64,000 nt of DNA, from NCBI RefSeq assembly GCF_037893015.1, contig NC_133660.1, forward strand, positions 287,963,078 to 288,027,077, written 5' to 3'. This DNA is from Macrotis lagotis (lineage: Eukaryota > Chordata > Mammalia > Peramelemorphia > Peramelidae). Both the position numbers and the translations under genes were made by a program. Positions 45,601-57,812 of this stretch are shown in pieces. Below the pieces are notes generated by a model. That model made no database searches, was not told the DNA's origin, and saw only the letters and a list, made by a program, of their open reading frames with translations. How positions within the stretch are numbered: position 1 is the stretch's first letter; every line of letters starts with the position of its first letter.

Positions 45601-46221
45601 AGGAAGAGTTGAACCAGGAACTTTTCAAACGTGGTGCTCTATCTCCTACTTTCCCAGTTCACTGATCAACAGTTACAAGGTTGAAGTTGAATTGTTTTTT
45701 AATCATTTCTGACTCTTTGTGACCTCAATTTTGGGGTTTCTGGGCAAAGATACTGGAACAGTTTGCCATTTCCTTCACCAACTCATTTTACAGATGAGGA
45801 ACTAAGGCAAACAGGGTTAAGTGACTTGCTTAAGGTCACACAGCTAGTATTTGAACTCAAGGGAGATGAGATTTCCTGATTACAGGCCAGGCACTCTATC
45901 CACTGCCGCAGTTACATAGAAAGAAATAAAATGCAATCTCCTTGTGTCTGTGTCCTCAGCATAGGTACGTTATAGGTGTTTCATAAACACCTATTAAGTA
46001 AATGGATGAGTGACCTGCTCCAGGAAGCAAGTAATGATTTCTCTCCCAAACTCCACTTTGGAGGCCATCAGACTTACCCCCATCATCTTTGGCTCCCCTT
46101 TCAGGAAGTTCAATAGGGTCTTAGAAGGCTTGTAGGGAAATGCAGTAATGACTATCTCTTCTGTTTGGAGAGTATTCCTGGGAATTTCCTGGGTATCCCC
46201 TATGCCAGACTTTGGTGGCAT
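35624..46221 (-). CDS. MS4A14-like gene B, six coding exons, short tail
   Basis: This is a tandem paralogue of gene A, about 15.6 kb upstream of it measured between first coding exons. Exons: 46221-46078 (48 codons), 44737-44603 (45), 43899-43846 (18), 41021-40869 (51), 37972-37871 (34), 35764-35624 (46 plus stop). All junctions are phase 0 with standard GT-AG sites. The membrane segments are VFQILLGVLITVMGYIL, YPFWAGAC joined to YIITGYFTIL, VGVVSTVVAAGGIAMILY and GLLALILFLTIAELCI. MS4A14 affinity is shown by ITAFPYKPSKTLLNFLKGEP, SIGRTLFL and VVFFLPSEGK. As written it gives about 242 residues ending SLTGNYTY, because a CT-repeat shift moves the conserved KLRAIRSP segment out of frame. It may be a recently shortened gene or an early pseudogene. 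Confidence 0.78.
36418..36605 (+). mobile_element. MAR1-type SINE
   Basis: Contains 'aggcagctagatgccacaat', 'ggaagacctgagttcaaatg' and 'taaactgtaaaatggggttg'. Lies in gene B intron. Confidence 0.75.
36930..37310 (+). mobile_element. CR1/L3 3' fragment
   Basis: Contains 'gcctcaggaagggatgtgat' and 'gaccaatttaggcttggcat', then a 'tggaaaatcttcctcatagc' end, as in old L3 3' parts. Confidence 0.6.
37735..37803. repeat. GAT trinucleotide repeat
   Basis: Interrupted 'gatgatgat' run in an intron of gene B. Confidence 0.85.
37871..37972 (-). CDS. MS4A14-like gene B, TM4 exon
   Basis: The exon has 34 codons, from GLLALILFLTIAELCI to NLIWRNAEE, with an acceptor CCATAG and a donor GAG|GTGGGA. The donor position corresponds to the altered GAG|GC site in gene A. 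Confidence 0.83.
40198..40514 (-). mobile_element. Long marsupial SINE variant
   Basis: Same family as 22050-22322: 'tgtttgtccttcatttttga', 'accttctcctccagagcatc', ending 'ctgcaccacctaactgcc'. Lies just downstream of the TM3 exon of gene B. Confidence 0.8.
40869..41021 (-). CDS. MS4A14-like gene B, TM3 exon
   Basis: The exon has 51 codons between a ttccAG acceptor and a GTAAGTGG donor. It starts MRISLYVGVVSTVV, has the two-cysteine outer loop (FHCRIPIKSGIC) and ends SIGRTLFL. The SxGRTLFxV ending closely matches the SRTLFIV that I recall for human MS4A14. Confidence 0.88.
41440..42580 (+). mobile_element. CR1/L3 fragment
   Basis: Contains 'tagcaaagcatttgagaaaa', 'ttcagaactggtgggatggc' and 'tttgatgtcaacttggaaat', matching the L3 reverse transcriptase (SKAFE, WIQNWLNG). 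Decayed. Confidence 0.72.
42584..42640. repeat. AT dinucleotide repeat
   Basis: About 40 bases of TA repeat followed by 'gtatgtatat'. Confidence 0.92.
42900..43180 (+). mobile_element. CR1/L3 3' fragment
   Basis: Contains 'cccagaggatagaattagga', 'atgttaaggaaaacatctta' and 'gagatcttcaaacaaagact', the characteristic L3 end. Confidence 0.68.
43185..43345 (+). mobile_element. Old SINE fragment
   Basis: Contains 'agccaggtggctcagcatat' and 'gactcaggaagaccctagtt', a diverged forward copy. Confidence 0.6.
43471..43617 (-). mobile_element. Marsupial tRNA-derived SINE
   Basis: T run, 'caatgggttaagtgacttgc', and 'ctatccactgcactgcctag' at the end. Lies about 230 bp from the TM2 exon of gene B. Confidence 0.88.
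43846..43899 (-). CDS. MS4A14-like gene B, TM2 exon
   Basis: The exon has 18 codons, YIITGYFTILNEVRYPRW, with a caacAG acceptor and a GTAAG donor. It is the exact length partner of 26354-26301. Confidence 0.88.
44603..44737 (-). CDS. MS4A14-like gene B, TM1 exon
   Basis: The exon has 45 codons between an attcAG acceptor and a GTGAGT donor. It starts VFQILLGVLIT and ends TGYPFWAGAC. The last 20 bases are nearly identical to those of the gene A exon at 27549. Confidence 0.88.
45678..45911 (-). mobile_element. MAR1-type SINE
   Basis: Contains 'tttctgactctttgtgacct', 'ggaacagtttgccatttcct', 'cattttacagatgaggaact' and ends 'tctatccactgcc'. Confidence 0.82.
46078..46221 (-). CDS. MS4A14-like gene B, first coding exon
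   Basis: The exon has 48 codons, from MPPKSGIGDTQ through TAFPYKPSKTLLNFLKGEP to KMMG, ending at a GTAAGTCTG donor. TAFPY and LLNFLKGEP are the conserved cytoplasmic entry to the MS4A domain and match MS4A14 well. The ATG at 46221 is the first in frame and gives the same length as in gene A. Confidence 0.85.
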
Positions 46222-46745
46222 GGCTAGGAAATGGATTGTTTGACAGGAATATGCTAAACGAACTGGCTGGCCAACATCCCAGCCAAGATCATACTCTGCT
46301 TCTATGCCAAGGTCACCTGGGTAGTGTGGCTGCTCCTGGACTAGACATTAGAATCTTAGAGTCACAGGGCCATAGAGTCATAGTTCTGGAACCTTAGTGT
46401 CATAAAATCATGGAGCTGGGAGGAGCCTTGAGAATTTTTATCTGGCTCCTCCATGACCAAGCAGGTGAAGAACTTGGATATCCCTGAGGACTTCTTAACT
46501 CCCCAGAGTAGTCTCATGCTTAAGAAACTCATGAAGTATTTCTTTTTTACTTCAAGTTCATCTCCTCTGTTTTTTTTAATGGACATGGAGAATGTTATTT
46601 TAATATCACTTCTATAATACCGTCTTTACTATGTTTGGTGTCTCCTTAACTTTCTATTCTAGGCAAAGAAATTTCATTTCTCTTAAATTTCATTATAAGA
46701 CTTGTTTTCCATCCTTTCAATCACTTTTGTCTCTTTCCCTCCTTT

Positions 46746-46892
46746 TTTTAGTTTTTGCAAGGCAAACGGGGTTAAGTGGCTTGCCCAAGGCCACACAGCT
46801 AGGTAATTATTAAGTGTCTGAGGCTGGATTTGAACTCAGGTACTCCTGACTCCAGGGCCAGTGCTCTATCCACTGCAGCACCTAGCTGCCCC
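46746..46892 (-). mobile_element. Marsupial tRNA-derived SINE
   Basis: T run, 'gcaaggcaaacggggttaag' and terminal 'gcagcacctagctgcccc'. It abuts the L1 relic that starts at about 46905. Confidence 0.9.
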
Positions 46893-46904
46893 TTCTTTAC
46901 CCTT

Positions 46905-49330
46905 TTTTTCAAAATTATTTTTTCAAACAGAAAATTTTCACCTCTCTCCCCTCTCTTCCCTACTGCCCAAGTAACAATGAAACAAAAAGAAAATCAAGCA
47001 AAATAAATTTCCACAATGAAATAGATCGCATACACATTATACACACACACATGCACACACACACACACACACACACAAAGACACACATATATACATACCT
47101 CCAGGGCTTGAGCTATCCATTGCTTCTGTTGTATTGTTCTAAAAACATGAATTTGTTTCAACATGATTAACAGAACAATTAAGGCAAAGCTAGAATTTGT
47201 TTTGCTAATATGCAGTTTCCTCCTAGAGAAATAGTGAGAACAAAACTATACTGTTTCATAACAAAACTACACAAAATCACATAACTTTACTCACAAGTCA
47301 CAATTCTTCCAGGACCCACTCCCACTAGCAAACTTCTGGTCTTTTTCAAGACAAAGTGCCATTATTTATTGTAAATCTTCTGGTGAAGTAAGAGCAATGG
47401 GTGGAGGAGGGCAGGTCCACATCCACCCATTTCAGCTTTGGTCTTGGTGCATGCTGTGTCCCCCTGCCTCTCAGTTATGTGCCTTTCTTACCTATAGGTA
47501 TCAACTATGCTAGCTTAGGCTCCATGGGAACTGTGACAGGATGAGCATCAGCCCAAGGCTTCAGACATAGTCACTATTTATTGTACTATTTATTTCTTAA
47601 CCATTTAACATCTATCAAACTGTGCTACCATTCTTATTAAATTCCTATCTTTTAAAATTAAGTATTGCATTCCTAACTCAATTCTTTCCATAAGACCTGT
47701 AGTTTTGATTGTGTGATTTTTGCATTGCTCAATGTTTTTTAAGGAATTCATATATCCCCGTATAGTGGTATGGCTCATTCTGTACTCAAGTCCATCACTT
47801 CTCCATTAGAAGGTAGCTAGCTTATTTCATTATTAGTCCTCTGGAATTGTTTGGCAACTACACCCATTAGAGTTTCTAACTCTTTCAAAGTTGCCTTTAC
47901 CCTATGGCTAGTATACAAATTGTTCTCTTGGTTCTGTTGCTTTTACTCTGCATCAGTTCCTTTAGGTCTCCCAGGATTCTATGAAACCATTTCCTTTCTT
48001 ATATCACAACAATACTCCATTACATTTATATATCATAACTTATTCAATTATTTTCCAAATGGTGGTCAACCCTTCAAATTTCCCATTTTTTGCCATCTCA
48101 TAAAAACAATCTCTCTACCTCTCTATATAATATTTAAATGGGTATATTTATATCTTTATCTATGTCTATATTTATTTGTGACCAGTAACTATTTTCTGCT
48201 TTTCCCTCTGGTTCTGAAAGATTGAGGGCAGTTTTCTTTTAAGATTTCTTTAAATATGATGTTTGGACTCTATTTTTAGGTCATTGTATTCTGGTACATC
48301 AGTGATTCTCAAGTGTTTTCTCTTTAATATGTCTTCCAGGTCAGTTTTTTTTTTTGGCCATGAGATGCCTTAAATTTATTTCTATTTTTTCAGTCTTTTG
48401 ACTTTGTATTAATAATTCTTTTTGTCTCATGGAGTCATTGAATTCTATTTGATCCATTTTAATTTTTGAGGACTTTGTTGCTTGGGCAGGTTTTTCTGTT
48501 AAGCTATTCATTTCATTCATAATTCATTTTTTTGATTTCTCTTCCAATTTTTTTCTTCTTGTCCTCTGTTTATAAAAAAAGTGCAAACATCTTTTTTGAA
48601 CTCTTCATCTATTGCAGGAATTCTAGTTGAATTTATGTCTGGACTGGGTTTTTTCTTTTTTCTTCTTCAGGCTGCCTTCCTCTATGTGAACTCTGCAAGT
48701 TTGTGACCTGGGATTGAATCTGAACCATAGTATATGCATCTGGATTCAGCCCCTTTGAGTCAGTCAGAATGTTCCTTTGGTTGAGAATAGTGAATCTTTG
48801 GCCTGGGAAACTTGCTAAGCAGGCTTCAGATTGGGCTAGAAGCTGTAATGAAGACCCTGCCTCCAGGGACCAAGCCATCCATTGCTTCTGAACTTCTTCA
48901 TTTTTTTTGGTACCAGAGTCCACAATTGCTCCTTATTCACTGTACACACAGGTCCCCTCATCAATCGACCCTAGATCTGCAGCCCAGGATTGGGGAGTGG
49001 GTGACAAAGTTGCGGTTTGGTACCTGTTTTCCCACTGTATATGAAATTGTGCCCCTTTTGAGTCTGAACCTCATCCTGCCACTGACACAGTCCCTGGGTA
49101 CTGGAAACCTCTATAGAGATGCTCCTCACCAGACTCCATCTCCAGTGCTAGCAAGACCTCTCTGTTCCCCTATAACAACCTTGGCTGTAAAAGTGACTTT
49201 GGGACTTTTTTCATTGGATTTTCCAAACAGGATTAGACTTAATGCATTTTATAGAATATTTAAAGACTTTTTAAGAGACATGTAGCACAGCTGGACTACT
49301 TCTTGCTTTCCTTTCTTGGTTCTGTTCATC
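46905..49330 (-). mobile_element. L1 relic, internally deleted
   Basis: From low to high coordinates: 3' UTR-like words, a piece like 'atcacaacaatactccatta' from the ORF2 side, then 48240-48630 resembling reverse L1 ORF1 coiled-coil DNA ('tttttgaggactttgttgct'), then a 5' UTR-like stretch to about 49330. Open frames here are remnants only. Confidence 0.55.
47040..47095. repeat. CA dinucleotide repeat
   Basis: Interrupted CA run inside the L1 relic at 46.9 kb. Confidence 0.88.
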
Positions 49331-52300
49331 CATCTCCTTTGATTGATTTTTTTTTTCTCTTACCCATCTCTGGTTTCTCCAACTATCTTAAAAAAGCAAA
49401 ACCCATCTAGTACACAACCCAGTATGGTTGTAATTGGTATGTTATAGAAGACAGTGATTCAGAAGCAGATACCCTGGGTAAGAATGACTGTCTATGATGG
49501 TGGTGGTGGTTGTGGTGGGGTAGTAGGGTTCATCTTCAAGAGAAAAAGCTCTTTGGTTACCTATTATGTATGTTGTACCTAAAAGTTATTCCTTTTCATT
49601 GACAGGGTTAAAAAAAAAAGGTTGAAGAGACCCTTTGCCACTCATTTGGTGACATTCTCTGCCTGTGGGATGGTGTGTCTTAAGCCATTCCATATATGTA
49701 AAGTGCGATGGAGAGGACTGGGCTGGATGATGTCAAGGGACTTTCACAAAAGATTAGGAGAGAGGAAGCCCCCATTGGCAGGGTTTTTCCCAACATTGTA
49801 CTGATCTTGTTTGTTAATTGAGGGGTGAACTAAGTGTTCTTCTCTATTAGTCCATGTCTCGCTAGTCTTTTCCCATTTAGATTTTGCGCTGATGCTCTTT
49901 TTGCTTTAGTTTATCATTTCAAATGTCTCTGAACTGAATTTGATCTTTTTTTTCAGAATTCTGGCATCAGACTTTGGACACAATGGTATGTAGACTGACT
50001 CTTTGGGAGGATGGAAAAGCAAAAAAAAAAGAGAAGCAGGTAAATTATAATTTTCTCCTTTGTTAACTGGAAAGATTTTCTGTGTTGTGAAAATGATGAA
50101 ATATAGGACCTCAAGAATTGAGTCTCCCCCTGGAGGGACAGAATGGTATGATGGAAAGAACAGCAGGCCTGCAGTCAGAAAATCTGGTTTAAATCATTAC
50201 TCTATTTATTAGTTCCCCAACCCTGACCAAGCAATCATCTTTCTGAACCTCAATTTTTTTTTGCCATTTGGGGTAAACAGGAAGAAATGTGGTTTTTAAA
50301 CCAAATTTAGTTGAACCAAGGATTGTGGAGGGGAGGACAAGAGTGGTGATCATAGGACCCCACAAGGCCACTGTTGAGAAAACTACTCCTTAGAAAGAAA
50401 GTAATTGGGGGGAGAGTTAGGTAAGAAAGATCACCCAGGTTGGGTCATTGAGGAGAGGAAACTGCCTCCAGCATCCTGCCATAGTGCTTTAAAGGCCAGG
50501 TTTCCAGTGCCACTCTTGACTCTTACTGGCTATGTGACCATGACCAGGATATTTAACCTCTCAAAACCTTAGTGCCCCCCTAGTCTGTAAAATGAGGACA
50601 ATATTTTCTATGGTAATTAAGTCTTACTAGCTGCTAAGCTCAGTAATTTTTAAACTGCACAAGGAGTGTGAGAATGACCATTGTCCTCTAAATTTTGATG
50701 ACATGAGATAAAGCCCAGGTTTCTGAATCCTCTTTGTACCTCTGAGTTTCTTCCTCTCTAAAGGGAGGCTAACTATGTTTTTAGTGCTTTTTACTTATAG
50801 TACATAAAGTGCCATATGAATGGGAGCTACCTCTTTTTCAGCCAACTTCACTTGGTTCTAAGAAGTGGAAGACCTATGCTGCCCCAGGTAAGGTTGGAAA
50901 TCTTTAATTCCCTTTGTCTGATAGTCCATCAGAAACTTGATATCTGTCCTGGAGAACATATACCTTGCCTTGTAGCCCGATGATCATTATACATCCCCTA
51001 CTCTCCCAAGGGCCTCCTCTATTTTTTCACTCCTTCCTTTCTCTAATGAAATACTTTATCTTGCTTCTCCTGTTCAATTCTTCTTTTGTCCTATCTTGCA
51101 GTCAGGCAATTTTTATTATATTTTTTTATATTTTATTTTATTCCCCCCCACCAAGTAAAATTATTCTGAATGAGAATAACTTTAGATTTAGTTAATTTTA
51201 TTTTAGAAGAAAGTATGGACTGATGTAAAGTAGTTCTTTTTATGTCCTATTGTTTTCTCACTAGTCTATGTTATTCTAGATAAGTTGTTGAACAGTATGG
51301 GGCCAAGAGTAGGGTAGAAAAAAATTCATATTCGTGTCACAAAAATCTTTGCCTTGATCTCAAATCCCCTTTTTGCTTTAATTCCAGGAAAAAAAGGAAT
51401 CCCAAATTGGTCCCCAAGTTTCATTTCCCTTTGGAAATTGCCATCTAATCACAAACCAGTATGTTGGGCAGTCATGTGTCTTCCTGATACTCATCAACAT
51501 AACCCTATATGGTTTTCTTCCTGGCTTACATCTGTGAAAAGTCTATGTTGCCCCATAGGTCTTGTTCTCCTCTCAAGGAAATGATGAAAGGAACAGAAAT
51601 GAGGCAGAAAGGTTCAAATAAACATTATTATTGAAGATTAGTGACTCACTGTATAAGATACAGAGAACCCTGAGATACTCTAGATAAAGAATGTAAAAAT
51701 CTTGATGCTAAAGAGCAGTACCTTTTGTTTTCTTAGATGTTCTTGGTAGAAGAAAAAATTGTTTTTTTTTAACTTAACACTTGATATTTGTTTGATTTAT
51801 TAGCAAGATTACCATATGGATTTTGTAGTTAAACTGTCTCTGGTGCTTGGGAATTTGAAGCCATGATATCCACAATCTATAAATAAAACAGAATAATAAT
51901 GTCCCGCTCTCCTTGATATCATCTTTCTATGTGGTTCCTTATCAGGGTTATCTCTAGAATCACCTTCCTTAGTAGGAATGCCTTCCCTTCCCTGCTCACT
52001 ATATTTGACTCAACATTACAGAAGATTCCCCAAAAGCATATTTATTCCCCATTCCTAGCCACTCTGGCTACTTTTACATGGTTCAGAGGTATCTGGGTAT
52101 GAATGTTTCAAACCTATAAGCTGTCTTATTAGAACCAAGGACCACAATAGGAAACCAAGGGGGAGCTATATCTTGTAGTCTAGCATTTCTTCTCTTTCGT
52201 TATTAATTTGGATTTTGCAGTTAGGTATAGGTATTAGAACTGGAAGAAATCCTCGAAAACTTAGTTCCTCCTCTTCCCTTCAGTTTAGCAAATAGGAGTC

Positions 52301-52749
52301 CAACAGCTTAGAGACTTTGAAGATAGTTAGCGATCTGATAATGCCAGGTCAATGTCATTCCTACTCTATTTAATGATTTTTTTGGAAGCTCTCGACCTTT
52401 TTTCCTCTCCTCTATTAAAATTGTGCTAATTGTTTTTTCTAATTCTGTAAAACATCCTCTCCCTGGATAGTATCTTTGATAGACAATCCAATATCTAAAA
52501 GTCACGAACATTAGATGGTTCCAGTTGTCTCTGAGAGGCCTTTCTTTTCGATGATGATGTATTTGGATACTATAAATCATAAGCACTCTACTAAGTTTTT
52601 CTTGCTTAAGAATTTAGGGAAAGCATCCTTTGTGTGAGGGTTGCTTGTGTATTTGTTGGGAAACTTCTATTGTATCAAACGATTCATTCAACTCGACAAG
52701 TTAACAATCTGAGTGTTATGTTAGGCTGACCACCTGTAGATGCATGGCT

Positions 52750-53260
52750 TCCTGAAACTGGGAGATAACATTTTCTCTGTACTGTATCCCCTGGCTACAT
52801 CACATCTGGATGCTGTGATCTGTTTTGGGGTGCCAGATTTAAGGAAGCATGTTGATAAAGGGATTGCCCAGAGGCAGGCTGAATGAACGTGTATCCCTGG
52901 TTTCCAGAATAATGGGTGCTTACCTGTATTTAGTGAATTTCATTTGATTAAATGCCATTTAATATGATATGGACTGATGGAACTGAGAATATTAGCTTTG
53001 GAGATGAGAAGATATGAGGGATGGAGGATATGAAGGCTAGCTTCAAGTATTTAAAGGGATGACAAATGGAAAGAAATTTCGACTTCTATACCAGATTCCA
53101 AAGGGCAGAAATAAGACCAGTAAGTAAAGTTTGTAAGAGGCAGGTTTTATCTCAAAAAGGATAGGTTCATTAATAATTAGAATTATCTAAAAAAGACAGT
53201 GATCCACCTCAAGAACTAGTGAATAACTCAGCCTTGTCAATTTTCTACTATGGGGTGGAT
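52750..53260 (+). mobile_element. CR1/L3 3' fragment
   Basis: Contains 'tctgttttggggtgccagat', 'ttcaagtatttaaagggatg' and 'aagggcagaaataagaccag', as in L3 3' regions. Confidence 0.72.
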
Positions 53261-53894
53261 ATAACCATATGTATGGAGCTGGGTAAGAATGGGGTTCCAG
53301 CACAGCCTTTTGAAATTCCTGAGAGCTATGGGAGTTTATGAATGCCCCACCCCACACAGTCTTCTTAACACATACTAATGCTAGGATTACTAACTCACCT
53401 AAGGCTCATTACTGATGACTTTGTATCCAGCTTGTATGATTAGTGCAGAAGTCAATCAACTGATAAACTGCCCTATATGATAAGAGAAAACAAGAAGATT
53501 GAGGTGAAGTAGCAGCAATGTCTATGAATTCAAAGAGGGAGCGAAACCTGTATCCATGGGCCAGTAGACTTTTCAGATACCCAAAGCACCATCCAGGTAG
53601 CCATTATCTCCCTCACCTCTCATATCATGTCAGTCACCTAGTCTTGTTGATTCTACTCTTCTGGGCTATTGTAATAGCCTCTCACCTTTCCTTCCTAATG
53701 CTACTATCTCCTTCCTGGGGTCTTACTAACGCACTGATGTTCTCTCTCTATATTTTTGTCACCTTTCTGCTGGAATTTGTTTCTGAATTTGTGGCCAGGA
53801 GCTGCCTCTGAGATGAGTGGCACTGCATTGGACCTAGGCATCGTGTTTAGGAAGGGTGCTGACAAAGTAACACAGAGAAAGGCGACCAGACTGG

Positions 53895-54050
53895 TGCTCA
53901 GTGGTACAGGAGGACTCATCATCTTGAGTTCAAATCCAAATTCAGTAACCTTAAGTAAGTCACTTAATCCTGTTTGTCTTACTATAAAATGAAATGGAGA
54001 AGGAAATGACAAACCACAAAATCCCCATGAAGAGTTGGACACAAAATAAC
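53895..54050 (+). mobile_element. Old MAR1-type SINE fragment
   Basis: Contains 'cttgagttcaaatccaaatt', 'agtcacttaatcctgtttgt' and 'ggagaaggaaatgacaaacc'. Confidence 0.65.
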
Positions 54051-54055
54051 TGATT

Positions 54056-54440
54056 ACATTTTTGTTGTTTGTTCTTGGTTTTCAAAGAAGACCAAGATCA
54101 TCATGGGGTGACATTTTGACTCATGTGTGATTAGATTTAAGTGAGGCAGAGGTGCACAAAGTTGTCAGCCTCAATCTCTAGAAGTCAATTGGCAAGGCAC
54201 AGGAAGACTGGTAATGGCCTGGGATGCAGTGAGCCCTACCCAATGGGTCTGAGGCCTGTCAGCTCTCCCTCACCTTAGCTCATCTCCTGTGACAGTTTAC
54301 CAAAAGTTAGAGCCACAGGTGAGAGCTGAGACCCAAGGAAACACCAAAGGTGGATGAGCAGCCCTGAAAGGGGCCTTCCTCCCACCAGAGGAGCTGGTCT
54401 TCCCTGGACACCTTATGCACCACCTGAACACATCCCAAAT
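54056..54440. repeat. Unassigned marsupial interspersed repeat
   Basis: Begins 'tttgttcttggttttcaaag' and includes 'ttcctcccaccagaggagct'. I recognise the style of a marsupial repeat but cannot name the family. Confidence 0.45.
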
Positions 54441-54519
54441 TCACTATAGAGAAGTAGACTTATGTATAGAATAGGGGGGTCTGTCTTTGTGCTTGTCATG
54501 AACAGTGAGTCCCTTCAGC

Positions 54520-55060
54520 TGTCCCTTTGGCTAAGTGCAGGAGATACAAAGAAAGGCAAAAGCAGTTCCTGTTCTCAAGGAATTTACTTTTTAATATGAG
54601 AAAGGATGCAAACAACTCTCTATCAGGATGAAATGCAGATCATCTCGGAGGAAAAGGGAAACTTAGAAAGAATTCTTGTAGAGTAGAAGGGCAGATTTTA
54701 GCTGAACCTAGAAAGGAAGCCAGGAGGGTTAGAATTCCAACAAGAGGGACAGACAGCCAGGGAAAATGCTCCAAGTCAGGAGCTAGGAGTGCTCTGTGGA
54801 ACAGAGAGCATGTCGGGGAAGTAAGGTTGATGAAAAAAGTAAGGTCTAGAAAAGAAGAAAGGAGGCCGGGCATAAAGAGCTTTGAAAGCTAAACAGAAGA
54901 TTTTATAGGTTCCTATTCAGATATCACAGCAGGCAGTTGGGGGTGGTGGTAGTCACTGAGTCTCCTGGCATTCTTCCATCAAAGGATAGTGGACGTGATA
55001 AAGTAGATGCATGATCAGACCTACTGGGGTATAAGATGAAACACATGGCCTAGGGACCTT
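54520..55060. repeat. Unassigned old interspersed repeat
   Basis: Contains 'cctgttctcaaggaatttac', 'gacagacagccagggaaaat' and 'aaagagctttgaaagctaaa', a series common in mammalian old repeats. Family not determined. Confidence 0.4.
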
Positions 55061-56559
55061 CAATCCTTTCTCTTCAAGGCTCAGAGTGCCACAGAAAATA
55101 TAACAGCAGGTTATAGATGTGATTTTACAGGTTCTTCAAGGTCATTTCTGTCTCCCAGGTCTCTTGTAACCTGCCACAGCATTAACCTTCTCTCTGCCTA
55201 GCTGGACATCTCTCTCCGTAGTATTTGGAACACATCCCTAGATATTGGGATGTTATTTTCAGAAGGCCCATGCTAAAAATGCATGTATTATCTAGGAGAA
55301 GAGGTTAAAAGATGCTTAATGGTATAATCTTTGCCTTTCTTTTGAACAAATTATCCTTGATGAGTTGATTAGATATTCTTACATTCTTCTCAGACCCTTT
55401 GGAAGACAGGAGACCAAGATGGGTAGAGATAAATGGCAGGTAAGGGGTCTAGACTGAAAGGCACAATTAGACCTTGGGGTACTGGGATTGGGATTGTCTA
55501 GCCAAGGAGATCATATCAGGAATCATATAATAATGATGATGGAAAAACAAGGGAGGGAAAGATAGAATAAGGGAGATGAAGTCTAGATGAAAACTGATAG
55601 CACAATTTGGTCCAAGATCAACCTTATAATTTAGACACTCTGTGCCACTGGGTTGAAATTCTAGAAAAGTCATTAGTAAGTGGGTTTCCACAGAGAAAGG
55701 AACTGGGTCTAGATGAAAACACATGCTTATCCTTCCAAGAGAACCTCTCCTAATTTGATGTACAAATCTGTGGTTGAGTTCATTTCTTCCATATCCCAAC
55801 CCCAGAAGTCCAAGATGGCACAGATCCAGAACAAGATCCTTTCTATTTCAGTCTTCTCTTAGAGAGTATTCTTAATTCAGACATCACTGTAGGTTTTTGA
55901 GTAATACACAGAAACAACTTAGCTGACACATCTTGAAACCATATACCTAATTCTTTGTTGAAAAAAATAAGGCAAACAAAAATTGTTAATTAAGAAACTT
56001 CTGGAGATAATGATAATTCCCAATCAGAGCTGAGAAGATTTTCATGGCTGCTCTGTTTTGGACTTAAAAGAGAAGAATAACACACTTTGAAAATATTCAG
56101 GATTCTTGATTCCAAACTCTTCTGCATCTTTGACTGTTCCTTTCACACGCCTCCTGGTGACTTTCCTGAAGGCACAACATTATTAACTAGCATTGAGTGA
56201 GCTCAGTTTTTCTCCATGGTTCTGGCAACTGCTGGGCAAAAGGAACCCTCTGCCATGCATTCCTCTTACAAAGGTCTAGTCCCCCAGGTCTCCTAAAGCC
56301 TCTCTTTCCTAGTCTCTTCTAGGCATCTATGGACTTTTTGTTCCTGACCTATGGTCAGGCTTTCCTAGCTCATTTTGGTCTGATAAGTCACAGTTGGACA
56401 TACTGTACCTTGACTTCAACATGCTGATGTCATTTTAGATCTTTTCACAACAAAGAATGGCAGCCAACCAACCAACCAATTTCTATGTTTTCCTTGACTC
56501 CTCACTCTCTCATCAACCCTCATTTCCAGTCAGTTGCCAGATCTTGATTTTTCTTTTTT

Positions 56560-57240
56560 TTTAAATGTTATTTTGTTTTCATTTCCAAATTTTTCTCCCT
56601 CTCTCCCTCCTGCGCTGAAAAGACAAGAAATACAATACCAATTATGTATATAAAATCATGAAAAATATTTCCACATTAGCCATATCCCTAGAAAGAAAGA
56701 TGCTTCAATTTACATTTTGAGTCTATCAGTTCTCTATTTTGAGATGGATAGTATTTTTATCATGAGTCCTTTGTAGCCACCTATTGATTGAAGTGGTTAA
56801 GTCTTTCACCCTTTATATTACCTTTACTGTGTAAGTTGTTCTGATTCTCTCACTGCCCTCTACATCAAATCTTCCCAGATTTTTTCTGAAACCATCCCCT
56901 TCCCCTTGTTTAGAATATCCTTTTTGTCTAAACCAAGTACCCAATTTGAGTGCATTTGAGATGTTGATCTATGTCTACTTTCTGCTTGAAAGTCTAGTCT
57001 TCCCAATAGTTCCTTCCCACCCCACCCTCCCAAAGAGGGAGTTCTTGCCTTAGTAGCTGAGACCTTTGGGTTTATCAAATGCTAAGTTTCCATGCTCATT
57101 TGCTTCTGTAGATTGTTTATCTAATCTGTTTCAATGATCAACTGTTCCATTTCTTATCCAATCCCAGATTGCTTTGATGATGACTACTTTGTTGTATAGT
57201 TTAAGATCTGATACTGCTAGACCTTGCAGTTTCTACCCCT
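56560..57240 (-). mobile_element. L1 relic
   Basis: Contains 'gagatggatagtatttttat', 'ttgagatgttgatctatgtc' and 'gacctttgggtttatcaaat', a reverse marsupial L1 3' part with an internal deletion. Confidence 0.68.
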
Positions 57241-57667
57241 GCAACACCTCTGACCTCTGACCTCTTCTTTTTACTCACACAGATGCTTTCTTAGGTTCTA
57301 GTCTCCTCACATCTCACCTGAATTGTTCACCCTACCTTACTTCTTTTCATTCTCCACACAGCTCCAAATGGATTGATTTTCCCAAAGCAGAATCCTTACG
57401 ATGTTCCTCTTCCACTCAATAAACTCCAGCAACTCCTTATTACTTAAGATTAGACTCATGAGTCCTTCAGCCACTGGTCCTTTTTTAGCTTCTCGCCACT
57501 CCAACACTCTGTCGTTCAGTCCAAAGGTCCTTCTCTTTGTTCCTTACACATGGAACTCCATCTCATTTTACCATTTCCATTCCATGCTTGTCTCCCTTAG
57601 CTAGCAAGCATGTCCTCTTCCCTTCTGCCTCACCTCCTCCAGCTTCTCACCTCTTGTTCAAGTACCC

Positions 57668-57812
57668 TTTTTTTTTAAATTTTATTTATTTAAGGCAGTG
57701 AGATTAAGTGAACTTGCCCAAGGCCACACAGCTAGGAAATTATTAAGTGTCTGAGGCTGGATTTGAACTCAGGTCCTCCTGACTCCAGGGCCGGTGCTCT
57801 ATCCACTGCCCC
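57668..57812 (-). mobile_element. Marsupial tRNA-derived SINE
   Basis: T run, 'caaggccacacagctaggaa' and 'ggccggtgctctatccactg' at the end; slightly truncated. Confidence 0.88.

Noticed and set aside
47851-48225. 124-codon plus-strand frame
   Set aside because: Lies in the reverse-oriented L1 relic.
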